Part shown: piece by piece, positions 9,494 through 18,240 of the stretch | Layout of the letters: each line of letters starts with the position of its first letter | How positions within the stretch are numbered: position 1 is the first letter of the stretch | NCBI GenBank assembly: GCA_963735175.1 | Contig: CAVTJX010000015.1 | Span: 1 to 64,000, forward strand | Length of the DNA: 64,000 bases | Source: CAVTJX01 sp963735175 | Lineage (GTDB): Bacteria; Electryoneota; RPQS01 | Reading direction: 5' to 3' | Position numbers and translations under genes: made by a program | The notes under the pieces: generated by a model | What the model saw: the letters and a program-made list of their open reading frames with translations, nothing else | What the model was told of the DNA's origin: nothing | Databases searched by the model: none

Positions 9494-10531
9494 TTACTTC
9501 TCTTCGACCCGCCCGTCCAGCAGATACCACGTCGCCCCACGCTGGGCATAAGCCCGGAAATACTGCGGGCGGACGATTGGATTCAAATGCGAAACGCCGC
9601 AGCAGTAGTCATGAATGATCTGCTGATAGCCCTCGTCGAACTCGTTGCCATTAAAATACCAGCCGCAGCGCCCTTCGCGGCAAAAGAAATAGAACGGTTT
9701 CCCCGCGAGGATCTGGAAATCGAAACACCCCTCGTATCCCCGTTCGCGCTGCAAATCCACGCCGTTCACAATCGCATGATGCCCACTGTTGCCGATGTAC
9801 TCGACAACTGTACTGTCTCCCCAGGCAAACGCCGTTACCAGATCCGGCGGCTCGTCGCTCGAGGTCGTGAACCGCTGCACCACGGAATCGTTGCGCGCCA
9901 GTGTATAATACCGGTCCCACGTTTTCACCACGCGCGCATAGGCTGAATCGGCAATCGCCAGCGAATCCTTCAAATGCTGCCACGACTCGCGCGGATTGTT
10001 AAAATCCCAACGATCGCGCAAGCTGCCAGTCTGCGTCAGTATCCAGCGCGCGCCGTCACTCGTGCGCACGGTCCAGACTTTCTGCGGTGCGACGGCCACC
10101 AGATTGAAGAACACCCGCCCGTCGCCGTCGGCATTGCGCGAGGTATCGAGCAGTGCATTGCGCGCCGTCGCGTCCTCTTCCGCCCGCCGGTTCACTTCCA
10201 CCGTCACTATCGCCGCCTCGGCGGAATCGGGAATCTGCCGGTGTTCCACCATCCGCTCGCGCATAGATTTTCGCGCGTTCTTCGGGTCTTGTATCTGGTT
10301 CGTCCGCCAGTCCCGCGGCGGCGGGGTATAAGCCAACACTGTCGAGTCCGGCCATTTCACGAGGCCGTTAGCCACCTGCACGGAATCCGCCAGCGGCAGA
10401 AAGATCGCGTCCCGGTGGGGTATGAGATTCGGATCGGTCGCAATCTCGAAACTGCGCACCACCAGCCGCGGCTCATCTGCCAAGGCTGCGTGTGCCATCA
10501 GGCACAGTACAAAGGCAATGACGACTTTCAT
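9494..10531 (-). CDS. Secreted protein of unknown function
   Basis: Intact 345-residue protein with a clear signal peptide (MKVVIAFVLCLMAHAALADE, cleavage after ALA). The mature part has no recognised domain. It is rich in Trp, Tyr and Asp, with a Cys-containing C-terminal third (GCFDFQILAGKPFYFFC, YCCGVSHLNP) that includes WYFNGNEFDEGYQQI, suggesting a disulphide-bonded extracytoplasmic fold. The sequence before its start is the pyrimidine tract at 10531-10560 and then RNase P RNA; both ends of the gene touch TTCATCCTTC-type tracts. Codon use matches neighbouring core genes. Confidence 0.75.
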   Translation of the reverse strand: MKVVIAFVLCLMAHAALADEPRLVVRSFEIATDPNLIPHRDAIFLPLADSVQVANGLVKWPDSTVLAYTPPPRDWRTNQIQDPKNARKSMRERMVEHRQIPDSAEAAIVTVEVNRRAEEDATARNALLDTSRNADGDGRVFFNLVAVAPQKVWTVRTSDGARWILTQTGSLRDRWDFNNPRESWQHLKDSLAIADSAYARVVKTWDRYYTLARNDSVVQRFTTSSDEPPDLVTAFAWGDSTVVEYIGNSGHHAIVNGVDLQRERGYEGCFDFQILAGKPFYFFCREGRCGWYFNGNEFDEGYQQIIHDYCCGVSHLNPIVRPQYFRAYAQRGATWYLLDGRVEEK

Positions 10532-10558
10532 CCTTCATCCTTCATACTTCATACTTTT

Positions 10559-11061
10559 CTTCGAGTCCGCCGGTAAGCCGAATTCTGTTCTCCTCGTCTG
10601 TGTTCGCCGAGCAGGGTCTGTGACCCTGCCGGAACGTAACACGCGTGGGAGTGACGATCATCTATCTGGGGCGGCCATTGCTGACCACCTCGGTGCGACC
10701 TACCCGCCGCCACTTGGGCCCCGCGGGCCACGGGGACTGACGGCTTATTTGGTCTTGCTCCGGGCGGGGTTTTCCCTGCCGTTTCCATTACTGAAAACGC
10801 GGTGCGCTCTTACCGCACCATTTCACCCTTACCGGAAGAAAGGATGAAGGATAGGGATGAAGGCGGAATAAAACTGAATCGCGCTCTGCAATTCATCCTT
10901 CATCCTTCCACCTTCATCCTTTCTTCCGGCGGTATCTTTTCTGTGGCACTATCCGTTGCGTTGCCGCACCCGGCCGTTAGCCGGCGCCCTGCCCTGTGGA
11001 GTTCGGACTTTCCTCGGCGAGGCGTTGCCGCCTCCACCGCGATCGCCTGGCGGACTCGAAG
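10559..11061 (-). ncRNA. rnpB: RNase P RNA, bacterial class A, with long P12 hairpin
   Basis: This is the catalytic RNA that removes the 5' leader of precursor tRNAs. Seen on the minus strand: the conserved GAGGAAAGTCCG block near 11017-11005, the GGGTGAAA...GGTGCGGTAAGAGCGCACC block (10827-10797), and ACAGAATTCGGCTTA at the 3' end (10586-10572). The two ends form a perfect 13-bp P1 helix (11049-11061 with 10559-10571). The RNA is about 500 nt, longer than the usual 350-400, because P12 is extended: arms 10832-10850 and 10911-10929 are perfectly complementary over 19 bp and enclose GGATGAAGG-type repeats. Confidence 0.95.
10832..10929 (-). repeat. Repeat-built P12 insertion in rnpB
   Basis: A 98-nt hairpin inside RNase P RNA. 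The outer arms (10832-10850, 10911-10929) are exact inverted repeats. Inside them, GGATGAAGG units on one side face ATCCTTCATCCTTCC on the other. The same TTCATCC/TTCATAC words form the intergenic tract at 10529-10560 and recur at 9481-9505, so the insert looks like the genome's dispersed low-complexity element placed where it can fold harmlessly. Confidence 0.75.
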
Positions 11062-11110
11062 AAAACTATCACTAATACTTGGAATCCCTGCACGAATTAT
11101 AGAACTAAAA

Positions 11111-11581
11111 TTAGCCATTGCCTTTGTAGGTGCCGACACAAAAATTGCGTCGGCTTTCGAAGAAGTGTCTATACTCAATTATTTCAGGGCGTACATTTAC
11201 TACCTTCTTCCAGCCTTCGTCCCAAATTGCAGATTCCCAGTCTGGAGTGCCAACCAAATTGCTGTTATGCGGTTTCCCAAGTGTTACATGGCCAAATTCA
11301 TGAACGAGATCCCAAAGGATATCTAAGCCTTTCGATGCTCTTCTACTAAAATTCAATTCAATGTAACCACCATCGCCATTTTCATGATGTACTGTCCTTG
11401 ATCTAAAAAGTTCTCTTGAATACACTTCAGTTGGTATTATATGGTAGCGCTTCGCTTGTATTTCTTCACATATGTAACGAACGCAATCTGTAAACTGTTC
11501 GAGCACTTGGTTCTCAAGAGATTCATTCTTTGCACGCGCAATGATCTCAAGAACCATATCCGTGCAAGATTTCGAAGCCAT
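11111..11581 (-). CDS. Putative HExxH metalloprotein, ImmA/IrrE-like
   Basis: A 157-residue protein (ATG at 11581 preceded by AAGGA; in-frame ATGs at 11605 and 11587 are alternatives). It contains LWDLVHEFGHVTLG, an HExxH zinc-peptidase motif set in the surroundings seen in ImmA/IrrE-type proteases, and a downstream Asp/Glu-rich helix (DWESAIWDEGWKK) that could supply the third ligand. No DNA-binding domain is attached. The gene is clearly AT-richer than its neighbours and sits beside another AT-rich gene, suggesting acquisition. ImmA-like proteins often cut phage-type repressors, but no repressor gene is adjacent. Confidence 0.6.
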   Translation of the reverse strand: MASKSCTDMVLEIIARAKNESLENQVLEQFTDCVRYICEEIQAKRYHIIPTEVYSRELFRSRTVHHENGDGGYIELNFSRRASKGLDILWDLVHEFGHVTLGKPHNSNLVGTPDWESAIWDEGWKKVVNVRPEIIEYRHFFESRRNFCVGTYKGNG

Positions 11582-11695
11582 TGTCATTTCCTTGACAACT
11601 ACCATTCCAAAATGCTGTTGTCGATTTCCTGACGGGCAAGGGCGCCGTTGCGATTCAAGATCGTCACAATGGCGACTTGCAGCCCTTATTACTTC

Positions 11696-12662
11696 TTAGA
11701 GATTCCGCTCAAATTCGGGATGGGCTTTCTTGAGACTATCCAGCTTAGCTGCATCTCGCTTGATCGATTCTTCATATAGCCGTATGCGGCCAGTGAGATA
11801 TAATTTCGCAGAGTCGTGATGTGCCACGGTTAAGAAATTCGTTACGGTCAGTCTCATCGTTGTTGCATCCTCAACCGCGCCTTCGAGACTCTGGATTTCG
11901 TGCTGGTAGTCCAAAGATTCGTTAAGTTGATTTCCACGTATCTCTCCCCATGTTGGGACCCAAGCATAGCCCCTTGGCTTATTCCCCAGCCATGCTGAGG
12001 AAATTGCTTCTTTAGCTTGGAAATATGGGATTTCTAAGTTCGCACTGGGCTCGACACAGATGGATGTCCGATCTAACTGACGGACAAGTTCCTTACATTT
12101 CGACATCCATCGTGAAGTACGACCGCGAACCGATCCGCCACCGTTCCATACAGTTGCGAATTCAACATGACGATTTATATCTTCCTCTCCTCTGGACGCA
12201 GCCTGAAGCACTTGATCGAAAATGTATGCGGAATTCACGTAAGCGATCCGCCACTCTCCTACCTCTTCGTGATAGTCTACTTGTACTATACCATCAATAT
12301 CTTCTTTATTGAGCATATCCAGCCCCTGAGGGACAAGTATCGTAATCCTCCCATGTCGATCAGCTTTGATATACTCCATTTCAGGAGGGTAAATGACTGC
12401 GGTAATGCCTGACTTAGACAATACACCTGTGAATCGTTCCCGAAGGTTCTCTAAGTGTAAAAATACACCCTTGGTTGATGGTTCCCAATGACAATTGCTT
12501 CGCTGATCTGCAAGAAGTAACGGAGAACAGAACAACCACATTCTTAGCAGGCCACCGCGGAAGTTCGGACGCACGACCCGATGGATGGAGAATACAACTG
12601 CCACCAATGATAAAGGAGACAATTAACAATCTTCTTATGCTGTTGGCATTACTACGCATAGT
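11696..12662 (-). CDS. Unknown secreted protein in AT-rich patch, frame-broken
   Basis: Start at 12662 gives a signal peptide (MRSNANSIRRLLIVSFIIGG, then ILHPSGRASE). A break near 12510 joins it to a ~270-residue body beginning WEPSTKGVFLHLENL. The body has a predicted alpha/beta part (VDYHEEVGEWRIAYVNSAYIF) and a C-terminal coiled-coil-like stretch (LYEESIKRDAAKLDSLKKAH). No family was recognised. Base composition and codon use differ from the surrounding core genes. It is separated from the HExxH gene by about 90 bases on the same strand and could be its partner. Confidence 0.5.
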
Positions 12663-12716
12663 GTTCCTCTTGACACGTTCCATTTCAGGTCCAGCGGTGT
12701 ATTTCCCCCACTAAAC

Positions 12717-12746
12717 ATTATCCGCTTGGAACGGCTACACTGTCAT
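12717..12746 (-). promoter_or_regulatory. Candidate sigma-70 promoter for the 12,662 gene
   Basis: On the minus strand ATGACA (12746-12741), an 18-base spacer and GATAAT (12722-12717) lie about 55 bases before the start at 12662. Matches are good but not perfect. Confidence 0.4.
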
Positions 12747-12794
12747 TATAATCTCGGCATTCTCTGTTTGATTCATAGTCGAATGTTCAGGAAA

Positions 12795-13235
12795 TCATGG
12801 TCTAGTCACTCGCGCCCCCGCCTTGTCCAGCGCCTCGTTATACAGCCGATCCGCGTGCTTGTTCTGTTCTCGCGGAATATGGCGGATGCGCAGTGTAAAC
12901 GGCACCGCCTTCTTCGCAAGCTGCACCCGGTTCCACAACTCCTGCAAGCGCGGTTCCTTGATCTTCCACTTGCCGATCACCTGCTGGTAGACCAGCATGC
13001 TGTCGGTGTGCACGCGCAGCACCTCCGCTCCGCTCTCCCGGATTAGCGGATCTTCCGCGGCAACTTCGAGCAGACGAATCAGCGCGCGGTACTCGGCTTC
13101 GTTGTTGGTGCCGTGACCGATCGCCCGGCCCTCTTCAAACAGCAGCTTGCCGGAGCCGTCGCTGACCACAACCCCGATCCCGGCGGGCCCGGGATTCCCC
13201 CGCGCTCCGCCGTCGATGTAAGCAATGAGATCCAT
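12795..13235 (-). CDS. Ribonuclease HI-type protein
   Basis: Cleaves the RNA strand of RNA-DNA hybrids, or is one of the stand-alone RNase HI-like proteins common in bacteria. Seen: IDGGARGNPGPAGIG (first catalytic Asp), GTNNEAEYRALIRLL (Glu), RVHTDSMLVYQQVIG (Asp) and NKHADRLYNEAL (last Asp), i.e. the complete DEDD set. Length is 146 residues from the ATG at 13235, which fits the domain; an upstream in-frame start at 13304 would add a poorly conserved leader running through an AAATTAGAAATAG-type tract and is rejected. Confidence 0.88.
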   Translation of the reverse strand: MDLIAYIDGGARGNPGPAGIGVVVSDGSGKLLFEEGRAIGHGTNNEAEYRALIRLLEVAAEDPLIRESGAEVLRVHTDSMLVYQQVIGKWKIKEPRLQELWNRVQLAKKAVPFTLRIRHIPREQNKHADRLYNEALDKAGARVTRP

Positions 13236-13325
13236 GAAATAAGAAATTAGAAATAGAGAAATTAAAAGATCGGAAGCGGAAATCCGGTGCAAGGCTTTTC
13301 TCATTTCTCGTTTCTCATTTTCCGG

Positions 13326-14054
13326 TTAAGGAACAATAATCCGCCCGCACGTCTCGCACAGCACAATGTCGATCTGCTTGCGGATATTCACTTGTGTCTG
13401 CTGCGGAATCACCGCGAAACAGCCGCCGCACGCGCCGTCCATGATGTGCGCCACGCCCCGGCCGTCCTTCGCCTTGCGAATCCGTTCGTAGTGGGCATAG
13501 AGCGGCTTCATGATCCGCACCACCACGTTCTCCCGCCGGTGCATAAGTTCGCGCTCTTCGGCTTCGGTTTCGGCCAGCTTTTCCTTCAGGTCCGACGACT
13601 TCGTCTTCTCTTCGACGCGTACCTTCTCCAAGTCGCCCTGCCGCTCCTCGATCTGCCGCAAGCGGTCGGCCTTGCGTTGTGTGGCGCTGGTAATCTCCGC
13701 TTCGCACTTGCCGATCTCCTCCTTCACGAAGTTGAATTCGGCGGTGATCGCGTCGTATTCGCGCGTCGTCTTGACGGCGTAGAGCTGTTGCTGTAGCTTT
13801 GTCAGCTTCTCGCGCGATTCTTCGAGCTGCTGCGTCCGTTCGCCGAGGATCCGCGTCGTCTCCTCCAGCTCGTTACGGCGCTCAGATATGAAGGTCTCAT
13901 ACTCGCGGATCCGGGCTGACAGCCGGTCCACTTCCTCGGGCAGATCGCCGCGCTCCATGGCAATGTCGCGCAAATCATCGTCAATCGCCTGCAGATCCGT
14001 GAGGAGTTTGACCGCCTCCCGGACCTTGTTTTCCAGACCAGCCTCGTTAGTCAC
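13326..14054 (-). CDS. Coiled-coil protein with C4 zinc ribbon (CT398/DUF164-like)
   Basis: A 242-residue protein. Residues ~5-185 form one long coiled coil (LTDLQAIDDDLRDIAMERGD ... LKEKLAETEAEERELMH), and the last 50 residues carry a four-Cys zinc ribbon (DGACGGCFAVIPQQ, IVLCETCGRIIVP). This is the layout of the widely conserved C4-type zinc-ribbon family often found beside RNase H or GTP-cyclohydrolase-like genes; its biochemical role is not settled. It is followed by RNase HI on the same strand. Confidence 0.85.
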   Translation of the reverse strand: MTNEAGLENKVREAVKLLTDLQAIDDDLRDIAMERGDLPEEVDRLSARIREYETFISERRNELEETTRILGERTQQLEESREKLTKLQQQLYAVKTTREYDAITAEFNFVKEEIGKCEAEITSATQRKADRLRQIEERQGDLEKVRVEEKTKSSDLKEKLAETEAEERELMHRRENVVVRIMKPLYAHYERIRKAKDGRGVAHIMDGACGGCFAVIPQQTQVNIRKQIDIVLCETCGRIIVP

Positions 14055-14090
14055 GTTACCTCGTCAGGGTTAATGGAAGCTAATTAAGCC

Positions 14091-14123
14091 AAAAAAAAGG
14101 TGTGCGCAAAAACTCGGCACACC
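14091..14123 (-). terminator. Rho-independent terminator after tRNA-Ile
   Basis: On the minus strand, GGTGTGC (14123-14117) pairs with GCACACC (14105-14099) around an 11-base loop and is followed by eight T (14098-14091). It lies 137 bases past the tRNA and stops the lpxK-tRNA direction of transcription. Confidence 0.8.
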
Positions 14124-14259
14124 TCGTGTCCACTCCGCCGGCCGCACGGAAAAACCGAATCGCCACCCGTGTCGGGCTGACGGCTGTCGCAGGATCAATA
14201 CGTTGGAGGACAAGGAACATGAAAAAAACATGCGCTGCTTGACACACCGTGGACCTTCG

Positions 14260-14332
14260 TGGGCCCGCCAGGATTCGAACCTGGGACCGACGGATTATGA
14301 GTCCGCTGCTCTAACCGCTGAGCTACGAGCCC
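14260..14332 (-). tRNA. tRNA with CAU anticodon, probably tRNA-Ile2
   Basis: A complete 73-base cloverleaf: acceptor GGGCTCG pairs with CGGGCCC (one G-U), D-arm GCTC...GAGC, anticodon loop CTCATAA, T-arm with GGTTCGAATCC. The CAU anticodon in the setting GCGGACTCATAATCCG, and a TAGCTCAGCGGTTAGAGC D-arm without initiator features, match the AUA-reading tRNA-Ile whose C34 is changed to lysidine; elongator Met is the alternative. CCA is not encoded. The spacer 14333-14575 toward lpxK holds nothing else recognisable. Confidence 0.88.
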
Positions 14333-14575
14333 CTGACCGATACCGCCCGCCGGCGGTCATGGCGGAGTCAGCGTGGCCGGGCTAATCGCGGAAATGTTCA
14401 GAATATCATCCGCAGAGCGCCGCCTTCCAGTGAAAATCCGGCCTCTCCAGCTAATCCTTAAAATATAGGAAACATGGGCGTAATGTCAAGGGGCCAGTGG
14501 ATACAAAATGTCTATCTATAGTGCTGATAATCTTAGACAAAGGCAATGTAGGCGAGATTTCGACTCCTCTCCTTC

Positions 14576-15655
14576 TTAATTTTCATTCACTTTCATCGCC
14601 TTCCCGGCCCATTCCGCCAGCGTTTCATGGAGGATTTGGTCCGGCACGAGCTCCAGCGACAGCTCCGCAACGTGCAGGGGTAGGTCGTCCGGCCACGATG
14701 TTAGCCGCAATCGGTCCTTCGCGGTGGTAATCACCGCCATCGCCCCACTTTGCCGCGCCGCCAGACAGACCGCAATTACATCGTCCTTGGTAAACCGATG
14801 ATGGTCCCGAAAGGCCAGTTCCCCCTTAATATTCAAACTCTTATCCAGGAGCATCCGCGTGAACCGGGACGGCCGGGCAATTGAAGTTAGCACAAACAGG
14901 GGCCGGGATGGATCTTCTATCAGCTCCGGCGGCAGCGTAAGACTCGGCACCGCCTGTATAAACGGCTTTCCCAGCCGTGCTGCCAGTCGTGCCGCCGCCT
15001 CTACCTCGACCCCCACCCCGATGAGCATGCTCGCCCGCACCAGAGCCCTCGGTGCTTCCCGTAGCGGCCCGGCCGGTAATAGCCGCCCGTTTCCCAAGGG
15101 CTCCAGTCCATCGACCAGCACCAAATCCAGATCCCGCGCGATCTTCCGATGCTGAAAGCCGTCATCGAGGAGCAACAACCACGCACCCAGGCGGCCCACC
15201 GCGTGCTGCGCCGCCGACGTACGCTCCGCATGGACGACCACGGTCGCATTGGGCAACGCCTGCTTGATCAGCAGCGGCTCATCGCCACACAGCCGGTAGT
15301 TCATCCCCGGCTCGACAACCACCAGTTCCCGGCTCTCCCGTCCATATCCCCGGCTGAGCACTGCCAAGGCGTTAGGCTTGGCCAGCTCCGGCTGCAGCTT
15401 CATGAGCAGCCGCCCGAGCGCCATCACACACGGCGTCTTCCCTGTTCCGCCGACAGCCAAATTACCCACCGATATTACGGGCACAGGTGGCCGAAATGCC
15501 TGTGCCGGATCCTGCCGCCGTGCGTCCCACGCCGCTCCCCAGCCGTACAACTTCGACAGCGGCACCGTCAGCCACGCCGGGGCAACCGCGCGGTTGGTAG
15601 GAAATTCACCGCTGAGAAGTCTGCTCTGGGAGGAGGTATTGGAGGGAGGAGACAC
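14576..15655 (-). CDS. lpxK: Tetraacyldisaccharide 4'-kinase
   Basis: Adds the 4'-phosphate to the lipid A precursor at the inner membrane, so the organism makes lipid A. Seen: intact 359 residues (GTG start), N-terminal membrane-facing segment with LTVPLSKLYGWGAAW, Walker A in VGNLAVGGTGKTPCV, and LLLLDDGFQHRKIARDLDLV, the family hallmark with the acceptor-binding Asp-Asp. Length is typical (~320-360). It is the only lipid A gene in the window and is divergently placed from the HAD gene. Confidence 0.92.
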   Translation of the reverse strand: MSPPSNTSSQSRLLSGEFPTNRAVAPAWLTVPLSKLYGWGAAWDARRQDPAQAFRPPVPVISVGNLAVGGTGKTPCVMALGRLLMKLQPELAKPNALAVLSRGYGRESRELVVVEPGMNYRLCGDEPLLIKQALPNATVVVHAERTSAAQHAVGRLGAWLLLLDDGFQHRKIARDLDLVLVDGLEPLGNGRLLPAGPLREAPRALVRASMLIGVGVEVEAAARLAARLGKPFIQAVPSLTLPPELIEDPSRPLFVLTSIARPSRFTRMLLDKSLNIKGELAFRDHHRFTKDDVIAVCLAARQSGAMAVITTAKDRLRLTSWPDDLPLHVAELSLELVPDQILHETLAEWAGKAMKVNEN

Positions 15656-15914
15656 GTGCTGAGGAAAAGGGGATTGGAACGCCCGTCAATCGGGTTCAAG
15701 TTCCGGTTTTCTGTAGGGTATTAAAACAACAAGATACCGTTCTCCATCCCAAGAAGCAAGCTTTGCCATAGCCGTTTTCTGTCACATCCTCGCACCCGGA
15801 GATTTGACTTGGTGATGGGCGTACGACCTGTGAACTTGAGGCGCCGTAGTCACCTCTTGCTTTTCTGCCAGTGAAGGCATAGATTATTGTTTCCTCAACT
15901 CTTGAAGGTTTTCA

Positions 15915-16607
15915 TTGAAACTGCTGATTTTCGATATAGATGGCACACTCACCCATCTCGATGGCGCCACCCGCCGCGCCTTCAATGCCGCTTATGTCCG
16001 GCTCTTCGGGATCTCGATCACCATGGACGGCCTGAAACTGCATGGCCGCACAGACCCCCTCATTTTCCGGGACTGCTTCGACCTTAGCGGCCTGACCGGT
16101 GACTATGATGAGATCTTCGGCCAGTTCCGCGAGGTCTATTTGCAGGAGCTGCCCCTCTCCATTGCCGCCAGTGCCAAAGCCCGCACACTGCCCGGCGTCT
16201 CCGAGCTGCTTGCGACCCTCGATGCGCGCCGTGACCGGGCCGCCCTCGCCCTCGGCACGGGCAACATGGAAGCGGGGGCGCGCATAAAAATCGGCAGCTT
16301 CGGACTCAATCACTATTTCCCCGTGGGCGGCTTCGGCGACGTGCACAACCACCGCAGTCTCATCATGCAGGATGCCATCCGCAATTCCCAGCGGCATTAT
16401 GGCCGCACCTTCGACCCCGCGGACATCTGGGTCATCGGCGACACGATCCACGACGTCGAAGGCGGCAAGCTGGTGAACGCGAAGACAATGGGAGTGGCCA
16501 CCGGCGGCGCGTTCAGTGCGGAAGAGCTGGTCGCCGTGGGCGCGGATGTGGTCTTCCCCGATTTGTCCGACACCGCCGCCGTGCTGCAAGCATTCGGACT
16601 CGACTGA
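15915..16607 (+). CDS. HAD-superfamily phosphatase
   Basis: A 230-residue haloacid-dehalogenase-type hydrolase starting with TTG: FDIDGTLTHLDG (motif I, nucleophile Asp and acid Asp), LALGTGNMEAGARIKI (motif II Thr), and WVIGDTIHDVEGGKLVNA (motif IV). The cap is an alpha-helical type as in phosphoglycolate phosphatases. The substrate is unknown. The 260-base region 15656-15914 between it and lpxK has no gene; it is AT-richer and must hold the divergent promoters, but I cannot point to clear boxes. The next gene starts 3 bases after this stop. Confidence 0.85.
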   Translation: MKLLIFDIDGTLTHLDGATRRAFNAAYVRLFGISITMDGLKLHGRTDPLIFRDCFDLSGLTGDYDEIFGQFREVYLQELPLSIAASAKARTLPGVSELLATLDARRDRAALALGTGNMEAGARIKIGSFGLNHYFPVGGFGDVHNHRSLIMQDAIRNSQRHYGRTFDPADIWVIGDTIHDVEGGKLVNAKTMGVATGGAFSAEELVAVGADVVFPDLSDTAAVLQAFGLD

Positions 16608-16610
16608 ACC

Positions 16611-17552
16611 GTGCCCAAGTACTCACGCGCTTCTCTGTTCGGCCTTATGATGCTGCACGCCAGTATCAATTCCGGCGGCTACCTGATCGTCAAACTCGGA
16701 CTCTCCGAATTCAATCCGCTGGCCTTCGCCTTCTGGCGTTTTGTCTTCGGCCTTGGTGCCCTGGGCGTGATGGGCTTTCTGCTGAATGCCTGGCCGCGTA
16801 TCGACCGGCAGGACTGGCCGCGCTTTTTGCTGCTGGCCCTCGTGGCTGTGCCGGGCAACCAGCTCCTGTACCTGAGCGGCATGCGCTACACCGTGCCTTC
16901 GCATGCCAGTCTGATCTACGCGACCACGGCCGCCTTTGCGCTACTGTTGTCCGTGCTCATGGGCTATGAAAAACTCCAGCGGCTGAAGCTCGTCGCCATC
17001 GTCATTGCCGTCGCCGGTGTGGCGCTGGTGGTCTCTAACAGCCCCACTGTGATGATCGGCTCGGAAAACTTTTTTGGCGACGTCCTCGTCACCCTCAGCA
17101 TGTTCGCCTGGGCGGCCTACACGGTGCTCGCCAAGCCGATGGTCGAAAAATACGGTGCGGTCCGCGCCACGCTTGCCGCCCTCACGACAGGCATGATTAT
17201 CGGCTTGCCGTTTCTGATCTATCCGGCCCTGACTCAGGACTACAGCATTCTCACGTGGCGCGGCTGGAGTGGCACGATCTACACCGGGATTATGGTCACC
17301 GGCGTCACCTACACGCTCTGGTTCGCGATGCTGAAGCGGGTCGCGCCGTCACAGGTGGCGATTCTCACCACGCCTCAGCCCGTGATCACCACCGCGCTCT
17401 CGGTGCTGCTGCTGCACGAAGTCATCGGCGTCACCCTCATCACCGGCGGCCTGCTGGTAATCGGCGGCGTGCTCCTCATGCAAGCCCCGGCCCTGCTCCG
17501 CGACGCCCGCAATTCTTCGATCCTGAACCGCCTGCCCCGCGAGCGAGTGTAA
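16611..17552 (+). CDS. EamA/DMT-family transporter
   Basis: A 313-residue inner-membrane protein with ten hydrophobic segments in two EamA repeats (first ends near residue 140 with AVAGVALVVSN, second near 290 with GGLLVIGGVLLM). Characteristic residues: FWRFVFGLGAL in helix 2 and PVITTALSVLLLHEVIG before the last pair of helices. GTG start, three bases after the HAD stop, so cotranscribed. Exporters of amino acids, nucleosides or other metabolites belong here; the substrate cannot be told. Confidence 0.85.
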   Translation: MPKYSRASLFGLMMLHASINSGGYLIVKLGLSEFNPLAFAFWRFVFGLGALGVMGFLLNAWPRIDRQDWPRFLLLALVAVPGNQLLYLSGMRYTVPSHASLIYATTAAFALLLSVLMGYEKLQRLKLVAIVIAVAGVALVVSNSPTVMIGSENFFGDVLVTLSMFAWAAYTVLAKPMVEKYGAVRATLAALTTGMIIGLPFLIYPALTQDYSILTWRGWSGTIYTGIMVTGVTYTLWFAMLKRVAPSQVAILTTPQPVITTALSVLLLHEVIGVTLITGGLLVIGGVLLMQAPALLRDARNSSILNRLPRERV

Positions 17553-17572
17553 TTCCACATGGATTGCGGAAT

Positions 17573-17599
17573 GTAGTGCCGCACGGCAGTGCGCTCTGA
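17573..17599 (+). repeat. Palindromic intergenic element, copy A
   Basis: ATGTAGTGCCGCACGGCAGT followed by GCGCTCTG. A second copy lies in opposite orientation at 27446-27475, differing only at a few positions. It contains a GTGCCGCACGGCAGTGC-type dyad. The rest of 17600-17721 is a TTCTTCGTTCATCG pyrimidine tract followed by the ribosome-binding AGAGG of the next gene. Confidence 0.7.
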
Positions 17600-17721
17600 A
17601 TTTCCCGTTCCCTCCGTTTCGCCGACTTCTCCCGGACTTGATCCGGGATAAACTCGGGGATTCAGTGAGGTCTGTCTTTTCTTCGTTCTTCGTTCATCGT
17701 TCATCGTTCTCCAGAGGTCTC

Positions 17722-18240
17722 ATGTCTCTTCACGGTAAAACCTTCGCCGTCCTCGTCGAGCAGGACTACCAGGATCTCGAAGTCTGGTACCCCGTTTACC
17801 GCCTCCGCGAGGAAGGCGCCACCGTCCACCTCGTCGGCACCGGCTCCGCCGCCGAATATAAGAGCAAGCATGGCTATCCCGCCAAACCGGATATTACCGC
17901 CGCCAACGTGAACGCCAGTGAATTTGACGGCCTCGTGATTCCCGGCGGCTGGGCGCCCGACCGCCTGCGGCAGCATGAGTCCGTGTTGCGCCTCGTGCGC
18001 GACATGAGCGCCGCAAAGAAACCCATCGCCTGCATCTGCCACGGCGGCTGGGTGCTGGCCTCGGCCGATGTCGTGCGCGGCCGCAACCTCACGAGCTACA
18101 TTGCCATCAAGGACGATCTGCTTCACGCCGGTGCCAACTGGCAGGATGCCGAAGTCGTCATCGACGGCAATCTCGTCACCGCGCGCAAGCCCGACGATCT
18201 GCCCGCCTTCATGCGCGAATACCTGCGGCTCTTCAAGTGA
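17722..18240 (+). CDS. DJ-1/PfpI-family protein
   Basis: A 172-residue class-I-glutamine-amidotransferase-like protein: AVLVEQDYQDLEVWYPVYRL at the N-terminus supplies the conserved Glu, VIPGGWAPDRLR follows, and KKPIACICHGGWVLASADV contains the nucleophile Cys followed by His. This is the PfpI/YhbO type, variously described as protease, chaperone or glyoxalase/deglycase acting on damaged proteins. ATG start with AGAGG upstream. The stop overlaps the GTG start of polX, so the two are coupled. Confidence 0.88.
   Translation: MSLHGKTFAVLVEQDYQDLEVWYPVYRLREEGATVHLVGTGSAAEYKSKHGYPAKPDITAANVNASEFDGLVIPGGWAPDRLRQHESVLRLVRDMSAAKKPIACICHGGWVLASADVVRGRNLTSYIAIKDDLLHAGANWQDAEVVIDGNLVTARKPDDLPAFMREYLRLFK

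Noticed and set aside
10802..11326. Open frame over RNase P RNA
   Set aside because: The region is fully explained by rnpB structure and conserved blocks.
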